From Streptomyces ortus (GTDB lineage Bacteria > Actinomycetota > Actinomycetes > Streptomycetales > Streptomycetaceae): a DNA stretch of 64,000 nucleotides. The notes below the pieces were generated by a model. The model was not told the DNA's origin, did not search any database, and worked only from the letters and a program-made list of their open reading frames with translations. Shown here one piece after another: positions 7,912 to 16,603 of the stretch. Every line of letters begins with the position of its first letter. Within the stretch, counting starts at the first letter, position 1. A program made the translations under genes and the position numbers. The stretch covers positions 4,184,118 to 4,248,117 of the forward strand of contig NZ_JAIFZO010000002.1 of the NCBI RefSeq assembly GCF_026341275.1, read 5' to 3'.

Positions 7912-10149
7912 TCAGCCGTTCGCGGCCTGCGTCAGGTCGTAGAAGGTGGACGAACCCACCGTCACCTTCTTGAAGTTGGCCTCCACCCACGCGCTGATCT
8001 TGGACGCGGTACCGGAGTCGCCGCTGCCGCCACCGCCGCCCATGGAGCCGGACGAGATGAAGTAGTGGATCTTCCCGTCCGCCACGTACTTCTTGAACTG
8101 CGCCAGGGTCGGCGAGGGGTCGCTGCCGTTGAAGCCGCCGATCGCCATCACCGGGTCGCCGGTGGAGAGCTGGTAACTCGCGGCGTTCTGCGCGCCGACG
8201 GCCGCCGCCGCCCAGGTGTAGTCCCCGGAGTTCTTCTCCAGGAGCGCCTTGGCCTCGGAGCTGACGCTCGCGCCGTTGAGCAGACCGCCCATGCCGCCGC
8301 CTCCGCCGCCCATGCCGCCACCGGGCTGGGTCCGGCCGTTCTGCTGACCCTGTTGGCCTTGCTGGCCCTGTTGACCTTGCTGGCCCTGCTGGCCGTTGCC
8401 GCCGCCCGGTATACCGCCGGTCGGAGGCTGGCCCATGCCGCCGCCCTGCTGGTTCCGACCGGTGCCGCCCTGCCCGTTGCCGCCCGGCATACCGCCACCG
8501 CCGCCACCGGGACCGCCGCCCATGCCGCCGCCCGGACCACCGCGACCGCCGGAGACCGAGGGCCCCGCCGTGACGATCGAGCCGCTGTGCCCCTCGTTCA
8601 GCGTGGTCAGCGTGTACGCCGTCGGGCCGGCGAGGGCCGCGACGAAGCCGAGCCCGACCACCGCGAGGGACAGCCCGCGGCCCAGCCGCGCGATGAAGAT
8701 CAGACCGAGTGCCGCGACCAGACCGCCGACCAGGACCAGCCACTTCAGCCAGGGCAGGTAGTCGGAGGAACGGTTCAGGAGGACGTACCCCCAGACCGCG
8801 GTGGCCGTACTGCCGGCCGCCATGGTGAGCGAGATCCACAGTCGGCCGCGCTCTTCCCAGAGCACGCTCACGCCCATGCCGACCACGGCGGCGACGTACG
8901 GGGCGAGGGCCACGGTGTAGTAGTCGTGGAAGATGCCCTGCATGAAGCTGAAGATGACCATGGTGATCAGCAGTGAACCGCCCCAGGCGAGGAAGGCGGC
9001 CCGGGCCGTGTCGGTCCGCTTCGCCTTCCAGGTCAGGGCGATGCCCGCGGCGAGCACGATCAGCGCGGCCGGGATCAGCCAGGAGATCTGACCGCCGATG
9101 GACGAGCCGAACATCCGGTCCCAGCCGGTCTCCCCCCAGCTGCCGCCTCCGCCGCCGCCCCCTCCGCCGCCTCCGACACTGCCGGTCTCCTCGCCGTTGA
9201 GGCGGCCGAGTCCGTTGTAGCCGAAGGTGAGTTCGAGGAAGGAGTTGTTCTGCGAGCCGCCGACGTACGGGCGGGAGGACGCGGGCCACAGCTCGACCAG
9301 CGCCACCCACCAGCCGCCCGCGACGATCATCGACAGGCCGGCGAGGAGCACCTGCCCGATGCGCCTGCGCAGGGTCGTCGGCGCGAAGACCACGTAGACG
9401 ATCGCGAGGGGCGGCAGGATCAGGAAGGCCTGGAGAGTCTTCACCAGGAAGGCGAGACCGACGGCGGCGCCCGCCCACACCAGCCACTTCGTCCCGGCCT
9501 TCTCCATGGCGCGCAGCACGCAGTAGACCGTGACGGCCATCAGGAGCGCGAGTGCCGCGTCCGGGTTGTTGAAGCGGAACATCAGCGCGGCGACGGGCGT
9601 GAGCGCGAACACCGCCATGGTGAGGAAGCCCGCCGCGGGGGTGAACCGGCGGCGCACGGCCCCGTACAGCACTCCGGCCGTGGCGACGGCCATGAGGACC
9701 TGCGGGAAGAGGATCGCGAAGGAGTTCAGGCCGAACAGCCGCACCGACAGGGCCATCGGCCACAGGGAGGCCGGAGGCTTGTCGACGGTGATGGCGTTGG
9801 CCGAGTCGAGCGAGCCGAAGAAGAAGGCCTTCCAGGACTGGCTGCCGGCCTGCGCCGCCGCCGAGTAGAAGGAGTTGGCGTACCCGGAGGCCGTGAGGTT
9901 CCAGGTGTAGAGCGCGCCGATCAGCAGCAGCGCGCCGAGGAACGCGGGGCGCACCCAGCGGTTGTCCTCGGGCCGCCCGCGCCACAGGCGGCGTACGAAG
10001 GGCTGCCGGGGACTGCCGTCCTCGGGGGTGGCGGGTGGGGCGGTCGGCTCCGCCGGAGCGACCGGTTCCTGTACGGCTGTCGAGGCGGGTGGTCGCCGGC
10101 CGGGATCGGCGGCCCCCGTGTCCGGATACTCGTGCTGAGTCGTCGTCAT
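7912..10149 (-). CDS. GT39/ArnT-like membrane glycosyltransferase
   Basis: A 745-aa polytopic membrane protein. After a Pro-rich cytoplasmic tail (residues 1-65) comes a first helix, then an external loop with the D123-K-P-P motif (TVDKPPASLW) typical of PMT/ArnT-type enzymes that take sugar from a polyprenyl-phosphate donor. About 11-12 further helices follow. A run of Gly near residue 325 and a Gly/Gln/Pro-rich segment around residues 530-620 with (QQG)n repeats are low-complexity spacers. The end (about 625-745) is a soluble domain predicted outside the membrane. The ATG overlaps the stop of the preceding GT2-GtrA gene (ATGA), so the two are translated together. The acceptor is unknown. 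Confidence 0.88.
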   Translation of the reverse strand: MTTTQHEYPDTGAADPGRRPPASTAVQEPVAPAEPTAPPATPEDGSPRQPFVRRLWRGRPEDNRWVRPAFLGALLLIGALYTWNLTASGYANSFYSAAAQAGSQSWKAFFFGSLDSANAITVDKPPASLWPMALSVRLFGLNSFAILFPQVLMAVATAGVLYGAVRRRFTPAAGFLTMAVFALTPVAALMFRFNNPDAALALLMAVTVYCVLRAMEKAGTKWLVWAGAAVGLAFLVKTLQAFLILPPLAIVYVVFAPTTLRRRIGQVLLAGLSMIVAGGWWVALVELWPASSRPYVGGSQNNSFLELTFGYNGLGRLNGEETGSVGGGGGGGGGGGSWGETGWDRMFGSSIGGQISWLIPAALIVLAAGIALTWKAKRTDTARAAFLAWGGSLLITMVIFSFMQGIFHDYYTVALAPYVAAVVGMGVSVLWEERGRLWISLTMAAGSTATAVWGYVLLNRSSDYLPWLKWLVLVGGLVAALGLIFIARLGRGLSLAVVGLGFVAALAGPTAYTLTTLNEGHSGSIVTAGPSVSGGRGGPGGGMGGGPGGGGGGMPGGNGQGGTGRNQQGGGMGQPPTGGIPGGGNGQQGQQGQQGQQGQQGQQNGRTQPGGGMGGGGGGMGGLLNGASVSSEAKALLEKNSGDYTWAAAAVGAQNAASYQLSTGDPVMAIGGFNGSDPSPTLAQFKKYVADGKIHYFISSGSMGGGGGSGDSGTASKISAWVEANFKKVTVGSSTFYDLTQAANG

Positions 10150-11621
10150 CGCGCGTCCCTCGGATCATGGTCGTTCGGGTGCACCGGCTGCATCTGCATC
10201 GTCGAGTCCCCCCAGGTCTGGTGGTCGTGCGGAACGTCGGCCGTGCCGTAGAGGGACTGCGTGCCGTACGGGGACTGCGGCGTCGTCGCGTAGACGGGGG
10301 ACGCGGGTCCGGCCGGTACGGTCGGCGGCACGTTCGGCATGGCGGGTGTGTGCGCGGCGACGACCGTCGACGGTGACGCGTCGTGCCGGTCCGGGAACAC
10401 CCAGGCCCGGAAGAGCAGGAACCGCAGGACGGTCGCCGCGAGATTGGCGACGATCAGCACCGCGAGTTCGGTGGCGTGCGCCGGCTCGGTCGTCGCCGCG
10501 TTCAGGGCGGCGAGCGAGCCGCTGGTGAGGGCGAGTCCGATACCGAAGACGACCAGGCCCTGCGCCTGGTGGCGAACCGCGCCGCACTTGCCGCGTACGC
10601 CGAAGGTCAGGCGCCGGTTGGCCGCCGTGTTGGCGACCGCCGAGACGAGCAGGGCGAGCGCGTTGGCGGTCTGCGAACCCGAGAACGTACGGAAGCCGCT
10701 GTAGAGCACCAGGTAGAACAGCGTGGACAGGACGCCCACGACCGCGAACCCGATGAGCTGGCGGGCCAGGCCCTTGGGCACACCGCTGATCTCACGGTCG
10801 CGCGGGTCGTCACCGAACGGCCGGGCGAGGCGGTCGAGCGTCAGTGAGCCGGTGGCGAGGGCGCGTCCCACGCGCCACACGCCCTTGAGGTCGTCGGTCG
10901 CGGTCTTCACGATGTGCACGGTCGAGTCCGGGTCGTCGACCCAGTCGACCGGTACCTCGTGGATGCGCAGTCCGGCCCGTTCGGCGAGGACCAGCATCTC
11001 GGTGTCGAAGAACCAGCCGGTGTCCTCGACGAGCGGGAGCAGCACCTGCGCGACATCGCGCCGGATCGCCTTGAAGCCGCACTGCGCGTCGGAGAACCGG
11101 GCCTGCAGCGACCCCCGCAGGATCAGGTTGTACGTACGGGAGATGAACTCCCGTTTCACTCCCCGCACCACCCGCGAACTGCGGGCGAGCCGCGAGCCGA
11201 TCGCCAGGTCGGAGTGACCGGAGATCAGCGGGGCGACCAGCGGAAGGAGCGCGTTCAGGTCGGTGGAGAGGTCGACGTCCATGTAGGCGAGGACCGGGGC
11301 GTCCGAGTCGGACCAGACGGTCCGCAGCGCCCGGCCGCGGCCCTTCTGCTCCAGCCGGTACGACCTGACCTCGGGGAGCTCCGCCGCCAGCCGCGCCGCC
11401 ACCAGGGGAGTGGTGTCCGTGGACGCGTTGTCCGCGACGGTGATGCGGAAGGCGTACGGGAAGGTGCGGGAGAGGTGCTCGTGGAGTCTGAGCACACACG
11501 GCTGGAGGTCCTTCTCCTCGTTGTAGACGGGGATCACTACGTCCAGGACAGGCGTACCGGCGTGTCCGGCCGGGAGGTGCTCCCGCGCCGGCAGGGTGCC
11601 GGGAGAAGGTTCGGTTCGCAT
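10146..11621 (-). CDS. GT2 polyprenyl-phosphate glycosyltransferase fused to a GtrA-like membrane domain
   Basis: A 491-aa protein from MRTEPSPGTLPAR; a start at 11657, overlapping the kinase gene, is also possible. Residues about 30-260 are a DPM1/GtrB-like family 2 glycosyltransferase: VIPVYNEEKDLQPCV, VADNASTDTTP, then the metal-binding YMDVDLSTD. Residues about 285-410 have four helices of the GtrA type, thought to flip or anchor the polyprenyl-linked sugar. The C-terminal 80 residues are Pro-rich and disordered. It would make the polyprenyl-phosphate sugar used by the overlapping downstream GT39 enzyme, so together they form a surface glycosylation unit under the upstream two-component system. 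Confidence 0.9.
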   Translation of the reverse strand: MRTEPSPGTLPAREHLPAGHAGTPVLDVVIPVYNEEKDLQPCVLRLHEHLSRTFPYAFRITVADNASTDTTPLVAARLAAELPEVRSYRLEQKGRGRALRTVWSDSDAPVLAYMDVDLSTDLNALLPLVAPLISGHSDLAIGSRLARSSRVVRGVKREFISRTYNLILRGSLQARFSDAQCGFKAIRRDVAQVLLPLVEDTGWFFDTEMLVLAERAGLRIHEVPVDWVDDPDSTVHIVKTATDDLKGVWRVGRALATGSLTLDRLARPFGDDPRDREISGVPKGLARQLIGFAVVGVLSTLFYLVLYSGFRTFSGSQTANALALLVSAVANTAANRRLTFGVRGKCGAVRHQAQGLVVFGIGLALTSGSLAALNAATTEPAHATELAVLIVANLAATVLRFLLFRAWVFPDRHDASPSTVVAAHTPAMPNVPPTVPAGPASPVYATTPQSPYGTQSLYGTADVPHDHQTWGDSTMQMQPVHPNDHDPRDAR

Positions 11622-11635
11622 GACGACGACTGTCG

Positions 11636-13354
11636 TCAAGCGCCCTGTCGCACCCATGTGGTCGTGCTGTGCTGTGCCTGTGAGTACGGTTGCGCGGAGG
11701 TTTCCGAGGTGAACGCCTCATGAAAAAGGGGCGTTTGAGGGGCCGGCGCGGGCAGATGCACGGTAAAGACCGTGTGCCCGGGGACGCTGTCGACGGTCAC
11801 CGCTCCGCCGTGCGCGGCGGCGACGGCCTGCACGATGGCGAGCCCGAGCCCGGTGGACCCGGAGGCACGCGAGCGCGAGGAGTCACCCCGCGCGAACCGT
11901 TCGAAGACGTGCGGCAGCAGGTCCGGCGAGATGCCCTGTCCGTCGTCCTGGACGTCCACGCACACCCAGGCGCCCTGGCGGCGCACCCGGGCGGTCACGG
12001 TCGTGCCCGGTGGTGTGTGGGTACGCGCGTTCGCGAACAGGTTCACCATGACCTGCTGGACGCGGGCCGCGTCGGCCAGTACCACCGCGGGTTCGTCGGG
12101 CAGTTCGAGCCGCCAGTTGTGCTCGCGGCCGACCGCACGGGCGTCGCTCACGGCGTCCACGACCAGCGGGGAGAGGTCGGCGTGCTGGTAGCTGAGCGGC
12201 CGTCCCGCGTCCAGGCGCGCGAGCAGCAGCAGGTCCTCGACGAGGCCCGTCATCCGCCCGGCCTCGGACTCGATCCGGCCCAGCGCGTGGCGTGTGTCGG
12301 GTCCGGTCTCCTCGCGTCCGCGTCTGGTCAGCTCGGCGTACCCGCGAATGGACGCGAGCGGGGTACGCAGCTCATGGCTGGCGTCCGCCACGAACTGCCG
12401 TACGCGCGTCTCGCTCTCCTGGCGCGCGTGCAGGGCGCCGTGGACGTGGTCGAGCATGCGGTTGAGCGCGGCCCCGACCTGCCCGACCTCGGTGTGCGGG
12501 TCGGTCTCGGACTCGGGGACCCGTTCGTCGAGGGTCACCTCGCCGGTGTGCAGCGGCAGTTCGGAGACGCGGGTGGCGGTGGAGGCGACCTTGCGGAGGG
12601 GGCGCAGGGCGACGGTCACGATGGTCGCCCCGGCGAAGGAGGCGGCGATGAGACCGGCGACGGTGACGCTGACCTCGACGAGGATCAGGGTGTTGAGCGT
12701 GTTGGTGACGCCCTCGGTGGGCACGCCGACGTAGAACGAGCCGTTGTCGCCGGTCTGGAACTGGACGTGGTACTCGCCGAGGCCCGGCAGGGTCACCGTG
12801 TGCGGCCGGCCGTCCTGCGGCACGCTCGCGAGGGCGGACGTCTGCGCGGTGGTGAGCGACTCGGCGTTGAGGTCAGGTATCCCGTCGTCGCTCTTGGTCT
12901 TCTTGCCGACCCGGGCCTCGGTGATGCTGCCGCCCGTGACCTCCGCGGCGACCGTGCCGCTCGGCTGCGGCCCCTGCCTGACGAACTCCGACAGTGACCT
13001 CTGCTGCAGCTTGCCCTTGCCAGCGAGGTCGGGCCCGCCGCCCTCGATCCGCGAGGGGCCGGCCGCCCTCATGGTGGCGTCGCGCAGCGTCTCGTCGAGC
13101 TGTTCGTACAGGTGGGAGCGGAGTGCGATCGTGGTCACCGTGCCGATCACCGCGCACACCACCGCGATCAGCGCCACCGCCGAGACGACGAGCCGCGTCC
13201 GCAGGGTCCGAGGCTGCCGGCGCCGCCGCGTGGGCGGGGTCCCGGACGGCCGGCGCCGCTGCGTACGCGAGGTCCCGGACGGCCGGCGCCGCTGCGTACG
13301 CGAGGTCCCGGACGGCCGGTGCCGCCGCGTACGCGGCTGTCGCCGACCGCTCAC
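11636..13354 (-). CDS. OmpR-type sensor histidine kinase
   Basis: A 572-aa kinase. The GTG start overlaps the response-regulator stop (GTGA). The N-terminus is a basic repeat region encoded by a 33-bp tandem repeat. A first helix (LVVSAVALIAVVCAVIGTV) and a second near residue 220 enclose an external sensor domain. Then come HAMP, the H-box ADASHELRTPLASIRG with the phosphorylated His, and a HATPase domain with N, G1 (DDGQGISPDLL) and G2 (STGLGLAIV) boxes. It should phosphorylate the response regulator encoded just upstream. The operon runs regulator, kinase, GT2-GtrA, GT39, so the signal probably concerns the cell surface. Confidence 0.95.
   Translation of the reverse strand: MSGRRQPRTRRHRPSGTSRTQRRRPSGTSRTQRRRPSGTPPTRRRRQPRTLRTRLVVSAVALIAVVCAVIGTVTTIALRSHLYEQLDETLRDATMRAAGPSRIEGGGPDLAGKGKLQQRSLSEFVRQGPQPSGTVAAEVTGGSITEARVGKKTKSDDGIPDLNAESLTTAQTSALASVPQDGRPHTVTLPGLGEYHVQFQTGDNGSFYVGVPTEGVTNTLNTLILVEVSVTVAGLIAASFAGATIVTVALRPLRKVASTATRVSELPLHTGEVTLDERVPESETDPHTEVGQVGAALNRMLDHVHGALHARQESETRVRQFVADASHELRTPLASIRGYAELTRRGREETGPDTRHALGRIESEAGRMTGLVEDLLLLARLDAGRPLSYQHADLSPLVVDAVSDARAVGREHNWRLELPDEPAVVLADAARVQQVMVNLFANARTHTPPGTTVTARVRRQGAWVCVDVQDDGQGISPDLLPHVFERFARGDSSRSRASGSTGLGLAIVQAVAAAHGGAVTVDSVPGHTVFTVHLPAPAPQTPLFHEAFTSETSAQPYSQAQHSTTTWVRQGA
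13239..13336. repeat. 33-bp in-frame tandem repeat in the kinase gene
   Basis: Three near-identical 33-bp units begin at 13239, 13272 and 13305, encoding three copies of an 11-residue basic unit (RTQRRRPSGTS type) in the cytoplasmic N-terminus of the histidine kinase. Because 33 is divisible by three, copy-number change would keep the frame. Confidence 0.85.
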
Positions 13355-14091
13355 GACGTCGCGGGCTTGATCAGATAACCGGCGCCGCGCCGGGTGTGGA
13401 TCATCGGCTCACGGCCGGCGTCGATCTTGCGGCGCAGATACGAGATGTAGAGCTCGACGACGTTGGCCTGGCCGCCGAAGTCGTACGACCACACGCGGTC
13501 GAGTATCTGCGCCTTGCTGAGCACCCGCCGCGGATTGCGCATCAGGAACCGCAGCAGCTCGAACTCGGTCGCGGTGAGGTGGATGCCGTCACCGGCACGC
13601 GACACCTCGTGGCTGTCCTCGTCCAGGGTGAGGTCACCGACGACGAGCACCGAGTCGGAGCGGCGGTCGGCGGCGCCGGAACGGCGGATGAGGCCGCGCA
13701 GCCGCGCCACGACCTCCTCCAGGCTGAAGGGCTTGGTGACGTAGTCGTCGCCGCCGGCCGTCAGCCCCGCGATCCTGTCCTCGACCGCGTCCTTCGCCGT
13801 CAGGAAGAGAACGGGCACGTCGGGCAGCTCCCGGCGCAGCCGGCCGAGGACGGCGAGGCCGTCCATGTCGGGCAGCATCATGTCGAGAACGACGGCGTCG
13901 GGCCGGAACTCACGGGCGGTCTGCACCGCCCCGGTGCCGTCCGCCGCACTGCGGATCTGCCAGCCTTCGTAGCGAAGGGCCATGGACAGCAGCTCGGTGA
14001 TCGACAGCTCGTCGTCCACGACGAGCACGCGAACGGGGCTCCCGTCCGGCCTCAGCAGTTCGGTGCGCCCCTGGGGCGAGGTCGTGGTCAT
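13351..14091 (-). CDS. OmpR/PhoB-family response regulator
   Basis: A 246-aa protein from MTTTSPQGRTELLRPDG; a longer frame from 14160 is unlikely. Receiver domain residues about 18-130: acidic pair in VLVVDDELS, phosphoacceptor Asp in AVVLDMMLPDMDG, Thr in LFLTAKD and Lys in VTKPFSL are all present, so it should be a normal phospho-switch. Residues about 150-243 are the winged-helix DNA-binding domain (LTATEFELLRFLMRNPRRVLSK). Its stop overlaps the kinase start. The upstream 200 bp hold the likely promoter and a short decamer repeat. Confidence 0.95.
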   Translation of the reverse strand: MTTTSPQGRTELLRPDGSPVRVLVVDDELSITELLSMALRYEGWQIRSAADGTGAVQTAREFRPDAVVLDMMLPDMDGLAVLGRLRRELPDVPVLFLTAKDAVEDRIAGLTAGGDDYVTKPFSLEEVVARLRGLIRRSGAADRRSDSVLVVGDLTLDEDSHEVSRAGDGIHLTATEFELLRFLMRNPRRVLSKAQILDRVWSYDFGGQANVVELYISYLRRKIDAGREPMIHTRRGAGYLIKPATS

Positions 14092-14189
14092 AGCCAACAC
14101 ATTGGTGGCCGGCCCTGAGAGCACCCTTTCGGGAACCTGTGAATGCCCTGAGAAACACACAGCTGCTTCTCAGGGGAGGGTGGGGAGGG

Positions 14190-14225
14190 CTTGAGGCCGC
14201 TTGAGGCCGCTTGAGGCCGCTTGAG
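14190..14225. repeat. Decamer tandem repeat upstream of response-regulator gene
   Basis: CTTGAGGCCG is repeated three and a half times just upstream of the response regulator, between it and the amidohydrolase gene. Such a direct repeat with one-turn spacing could be a binding site for an OmpR-type regulator, possibly autoregulation, but the match to a known box was not tested. Confidence 0.45.
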
Positions 14226-14308
14226 AACGGTCTGCGACTGTCGCGGTCGCTTGCGGCTGCTCGCGGTTTTTACGACTGCTTGCCCGGGTGCGCGGCGGTA
14301 GGCCTCCG

Positions 14309-15190
14309 TCACAGCCCGAACAGCCGCGCCCCGTTGTCATGGCAGACCGCCCGCAGCCAGCCCTCCCCGAGCCCGAGCCGCTCCAGCGCCCGCAGTTGAT
14401 GCTCGTACGGGTACGGGATGTTGGGAAAGTCGGTCCCGAGCAGAATCCGGTCTCCGAGACCGGAGAGGCGGGGAAGCGCCCGCCGGGGGAACGGCGCGAC
14501 CTCCTCGCTGAAGTCCGTGAACGCCATCGTCGTGTCCAGCCGCACCTCCCCGAACCGCTCGGCGAGGTCGAGGAAGTCCTCGTACTCCGGCATCCCCATG
14601 TGCGCGATCACCAGCCGCAGCCGCGGATGCCGCGCGAGCACCCGCCCGACCGGTTCGGGACCGGTGTGCTTTCCGGGCGAGGGCCCCGATCCGCAGTGGA
14701 TCACGACAGGGGTCCCCGCCTCGGCGAGCAGCCCCCAGGCCGGATCGAGAAGCGCGTCGGCAGGGTCGTACGCCCCCACCTGGACGTGTGCCTTGAAGAC
14801 CCGCGCCCCGTCGTCCAGCGCCTTGCGCACATACTCCGCCACGCCCGGCTCGGGGAACAGCGTCGCCGTGTGGAGGCAGTCGGGGGTCCGGCGGGCGAAG
14901 TCGACGGCCCACTGGTTCAGCCACTCCGCCATGCCCGGCTTGTGGGGATAGAGCATGGCGGTGAAGGCACGCACGCCGAACTCCCGCAGCGTCCCGACCC
15001 GTTCGTCCTCCTCGGCCCGGTAGGTGATGGGCCACTCGACACCGCCGGTGAGCGGCCCGAGCCCGTCGAAGTACGCCCAGACCTTCTTCAGGACGGACTC
15101 GGGCATGAAGTGGGTGTGCACGTCGACGAGCCCGGGAAGACCGAGGTCCTCCCAGAACCGCCGCACCCCGACGACCTCGTTCAGGTTCAT
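14309..15190 (-). CDS. Amidohydrolase-family protein (possible N-terminal extension to 15355)
   Basis: A 293-aa metal-dependent hydrolase of the amidohydrolase_2 group. LVDVHTHFMPES gives the HxH metal ligands on strand 1, FKAHVQVG and VIHCGSG the later His ligands, VIAHMGMPEY another, and LGTDFPN the final Asp. These enzymes act as decarboxylases or hydrolases on aromatic acids or lactones; the substrate is unknown. MNLNEVVG at 15190 has GAGGGTGG upstream. However the frame stays open to an ATG at 15355, which also has a strong GGGAGG site and lies 12 bp after the DUF2797 stop. That longer form reads through a heptamer repeat and would be 348 aa. Confidence 0.85.
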   Translation of the reverse strand: MNLNEVVGVRRFWEDLGLPGLVDVHTHFMPESVLKKVWAYFDGLGPLTGGVEWPITYRAEEDERVGTLREFGVRAFTAMLYPHKPGMAEWLNQWAVDFARRTPDCLHTATLFPEPGVAEYVRKALDDGARVFKAHVQVGAYDPADALLDPAWGLLAEAGTPVVIHCGSGPSPGKHTGPEPVGRVLARHPRLRLVIAHMGMPEYEDFLDLAERFGEVRLDTTMAFTDFSEEVAPFPRRALPRLSGLGDRILLGTDFPNIPYPYEHQLRALERLGLGEGWLRAVCHDNGARLFGL

Positions 15191-15279
15191 GTCACCCACC
15201 CTCGATCCGGCCGACACACCAAGTCCATCCCGTTCGCCGAAGAGGATCTCCAAGGAACACTCTCCCGCCCACCCGAGCG

Positions 15280-15342
15280 CCCTCTGCCCTCTGCCCTCTG
15301 CCCTCTGCCCTCTGCCCTCTGCCCTCTGCCCTCTGCCCTCTG
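15280..15342. repeat. (CCCTCTG)9 heptanucleotide microsatellite
   Basis: Nine perfect copies of CCCTCTG lie at the 5' end of the amidohydrolase gene. On the minus strand they encode repeats of AEGRGQR if translation begins at 15355. The unit is not a multiple of three, so each gain or loss of a copy would shift the frame of the longer form. Confidence 0.95.
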
Positions 15343-15367
15343 CCTGCGGGATCATCGGCCCCCTCCC

Positions 15368-16243
15368 TCAGAACAGCCCGTCCTGAACTCCCCCGAAATC
15401 CCGCACGGGCACGGTGATCTCCCCTCGCTCGCCGGGCCCGGCCGCTCCGGTCAGTTCCCACCCGGTCATGAGCCGCGTATCGAGCACGACGACCCCCCGC
15501 CCGGTCAGCAGATGCAGATCGGGCCCGGCGGCGGCGACCAGCTCTCCCCGCACGGCACCTCCCGGAACCAGCTCGCCGACGACGGCGACGGCCGGCGGCA
15601 GCCTGTCGAGCCCGAACGCGTCGGTGTGATCGACGGGCTCGAACGGCAGCCGCTCCAGAGCGTCCGGCCATCCGTCCAGCCCCACGGCCCGCGCGTGCAG
15701 GTCCCGGACCTCCGCCACCCGCACCCCCGCCTCCGGCAACGCACTCCGTACGGCCCGCTTGGCCTCGTAGGCGAGCCGGTCGGGCACCCCCAACGCCGTA
15801 CGCAGCAACTCCTCACTGCGCCGGGCGGACATCAGCGGCCCCCGACCCAGCCAGGTGAAGACGACGGCTCCCTGCTCAAGCAGCCGGGCCGACCCGCGCT
15901 CGACGGCGGTGATGCCCACCTTGACCAACCCGGGTCCGAACCAGGCCAGATAGACGGAGTAGGGCCGGGGGTCGTCGGCGATGGTGTCCGCCGCGACGGA
16001 GTGCGCCCGATCCAGCCGTGCGCACTCCTCGCACCGGGCCCCGACACTGCGCCCGGACACCGCGGCCCCCACGAAACAGCCGTGCCCGCGCGCTCCCACA
16101 CACCGCCGCTCACCCCCGCCCACGACGGCGAACGCGACCTGCTTCCCCCACGGCAACACACTGCGACGCCCCCCGTCCCAGGCCAGCACAGGCTCCCGCC
16201 CGACCCACCGAAGCCCCTTGCATTTCCACACCAGTGCCATCAC
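15368..16243 (-). CDS. DUF2797 domain protein
   Basis: A 291-aa protein. Recognised by the ordered DUF2797 segments: WKCKGLRWVGREPVL at the start, the Cys pair CEECARLDR near residue 75, and YSVYLAWFGPGLVKVGITAVERGSARLLEQGA, a GIY-YIG-like strand arrangement. Start codons GTG 16243 and ATG 16240 are adjacent. The family has no settled function. A 115-codon frame upstream (16240-16587, minus) ends at TGA overlapping this ATG, but it has poor coding character. The amidohydrolase may be co-transcribed downstream. Confidence 0.8.
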   Translation of the reverse strand: MMALVWKCKGLRWVGREPVLAWDGGRRSVLPWGKQVAFAVVGGGERRCVGARGHGCFVGAAVSGRSVGARCEECARLDRAHSVAADTIADDPRPYSVYLAWFGPGLVKVGITAVERGSARLLEQGAVVFTWLGRGPLMSARRSEELLRTALGVPDRLAYEAKRAVRSALPEAGVRVAEVRDLHARAVGLDGWPDALERLPFEPVDHTDAFGLDRLPPAVAVVGELVPGGAVRGELVAAAGPDLHLLTGRGVVVLDTRLMTGWELTGAAGPGERGEITVPVRDFGGVQDGLF

Positions 16244-16603
16244 TCACGAGCGTAGAGGCCGGCACTGACAGTGGGGCCACGCCCGGCAACGACCTCCCCG
16301 AAACCACGCGCCGAACTCCCGCGCCCGGCCATCCGACACCCGACGCAGCCAGGATGGCCGCCTTGCGCCGCGCGATCCCGCACCCACATGCCGCGCTCCG
16401 CCACGGGCCGGATCCCGGGCGCCTTGCCCCACCCGGTCAAGTGCAGCCCCCAGGTCACCACCGCACTGAGCACCACGCCCCCGACGGACCACCTGAACGA
16501 GATCCGCCGAAACCCGAGGCCCTGAGCACGCGCCCCACAACCCCTGGCTCGACAGCGATCGAACGGATTCGCCATCCACGGCTGCAAGCCGTGCCGGCGG
16601 GGA
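16244..16603. other. 360-bp gap with no convincing gene
   Basis: Between the DUF2797 and DinB genes, both on the minus strand. A minus-strand frame (16240-16587) contains one possible helix (FRWSVGGVVLSAVVTWGLHL) and its stop would overlap the DUF2797 start, but its composition looks like GC-driven noise. It is recorded as doubtful. The DUF2797 promoter is probably here. Confidence 0.4.

Noticed and set aside
7757..10168. Minus-strand open frame of 803 codons overlapping GT39 in another phase
   Set aside because: Arg/Gly/Ala-rich composition with no motif; the GT39 frame has membrane helices, the DKPP motif and an ATGA overlap with its neighbour.
15280..15342. CRISPR array
   Set aside because: The heptamers are contiguous without spacers. 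No array of 25-40 bp repeats with spacers, and no cas gene, was seen anywhere in the window.
16240..16587. A 115-aa gene coupled to DUF2797 by TGATG
   Set aside because: The overlap is suggestive, but the composition is noise-like, there is no Shine-Dalgarno and no recognisable domain.
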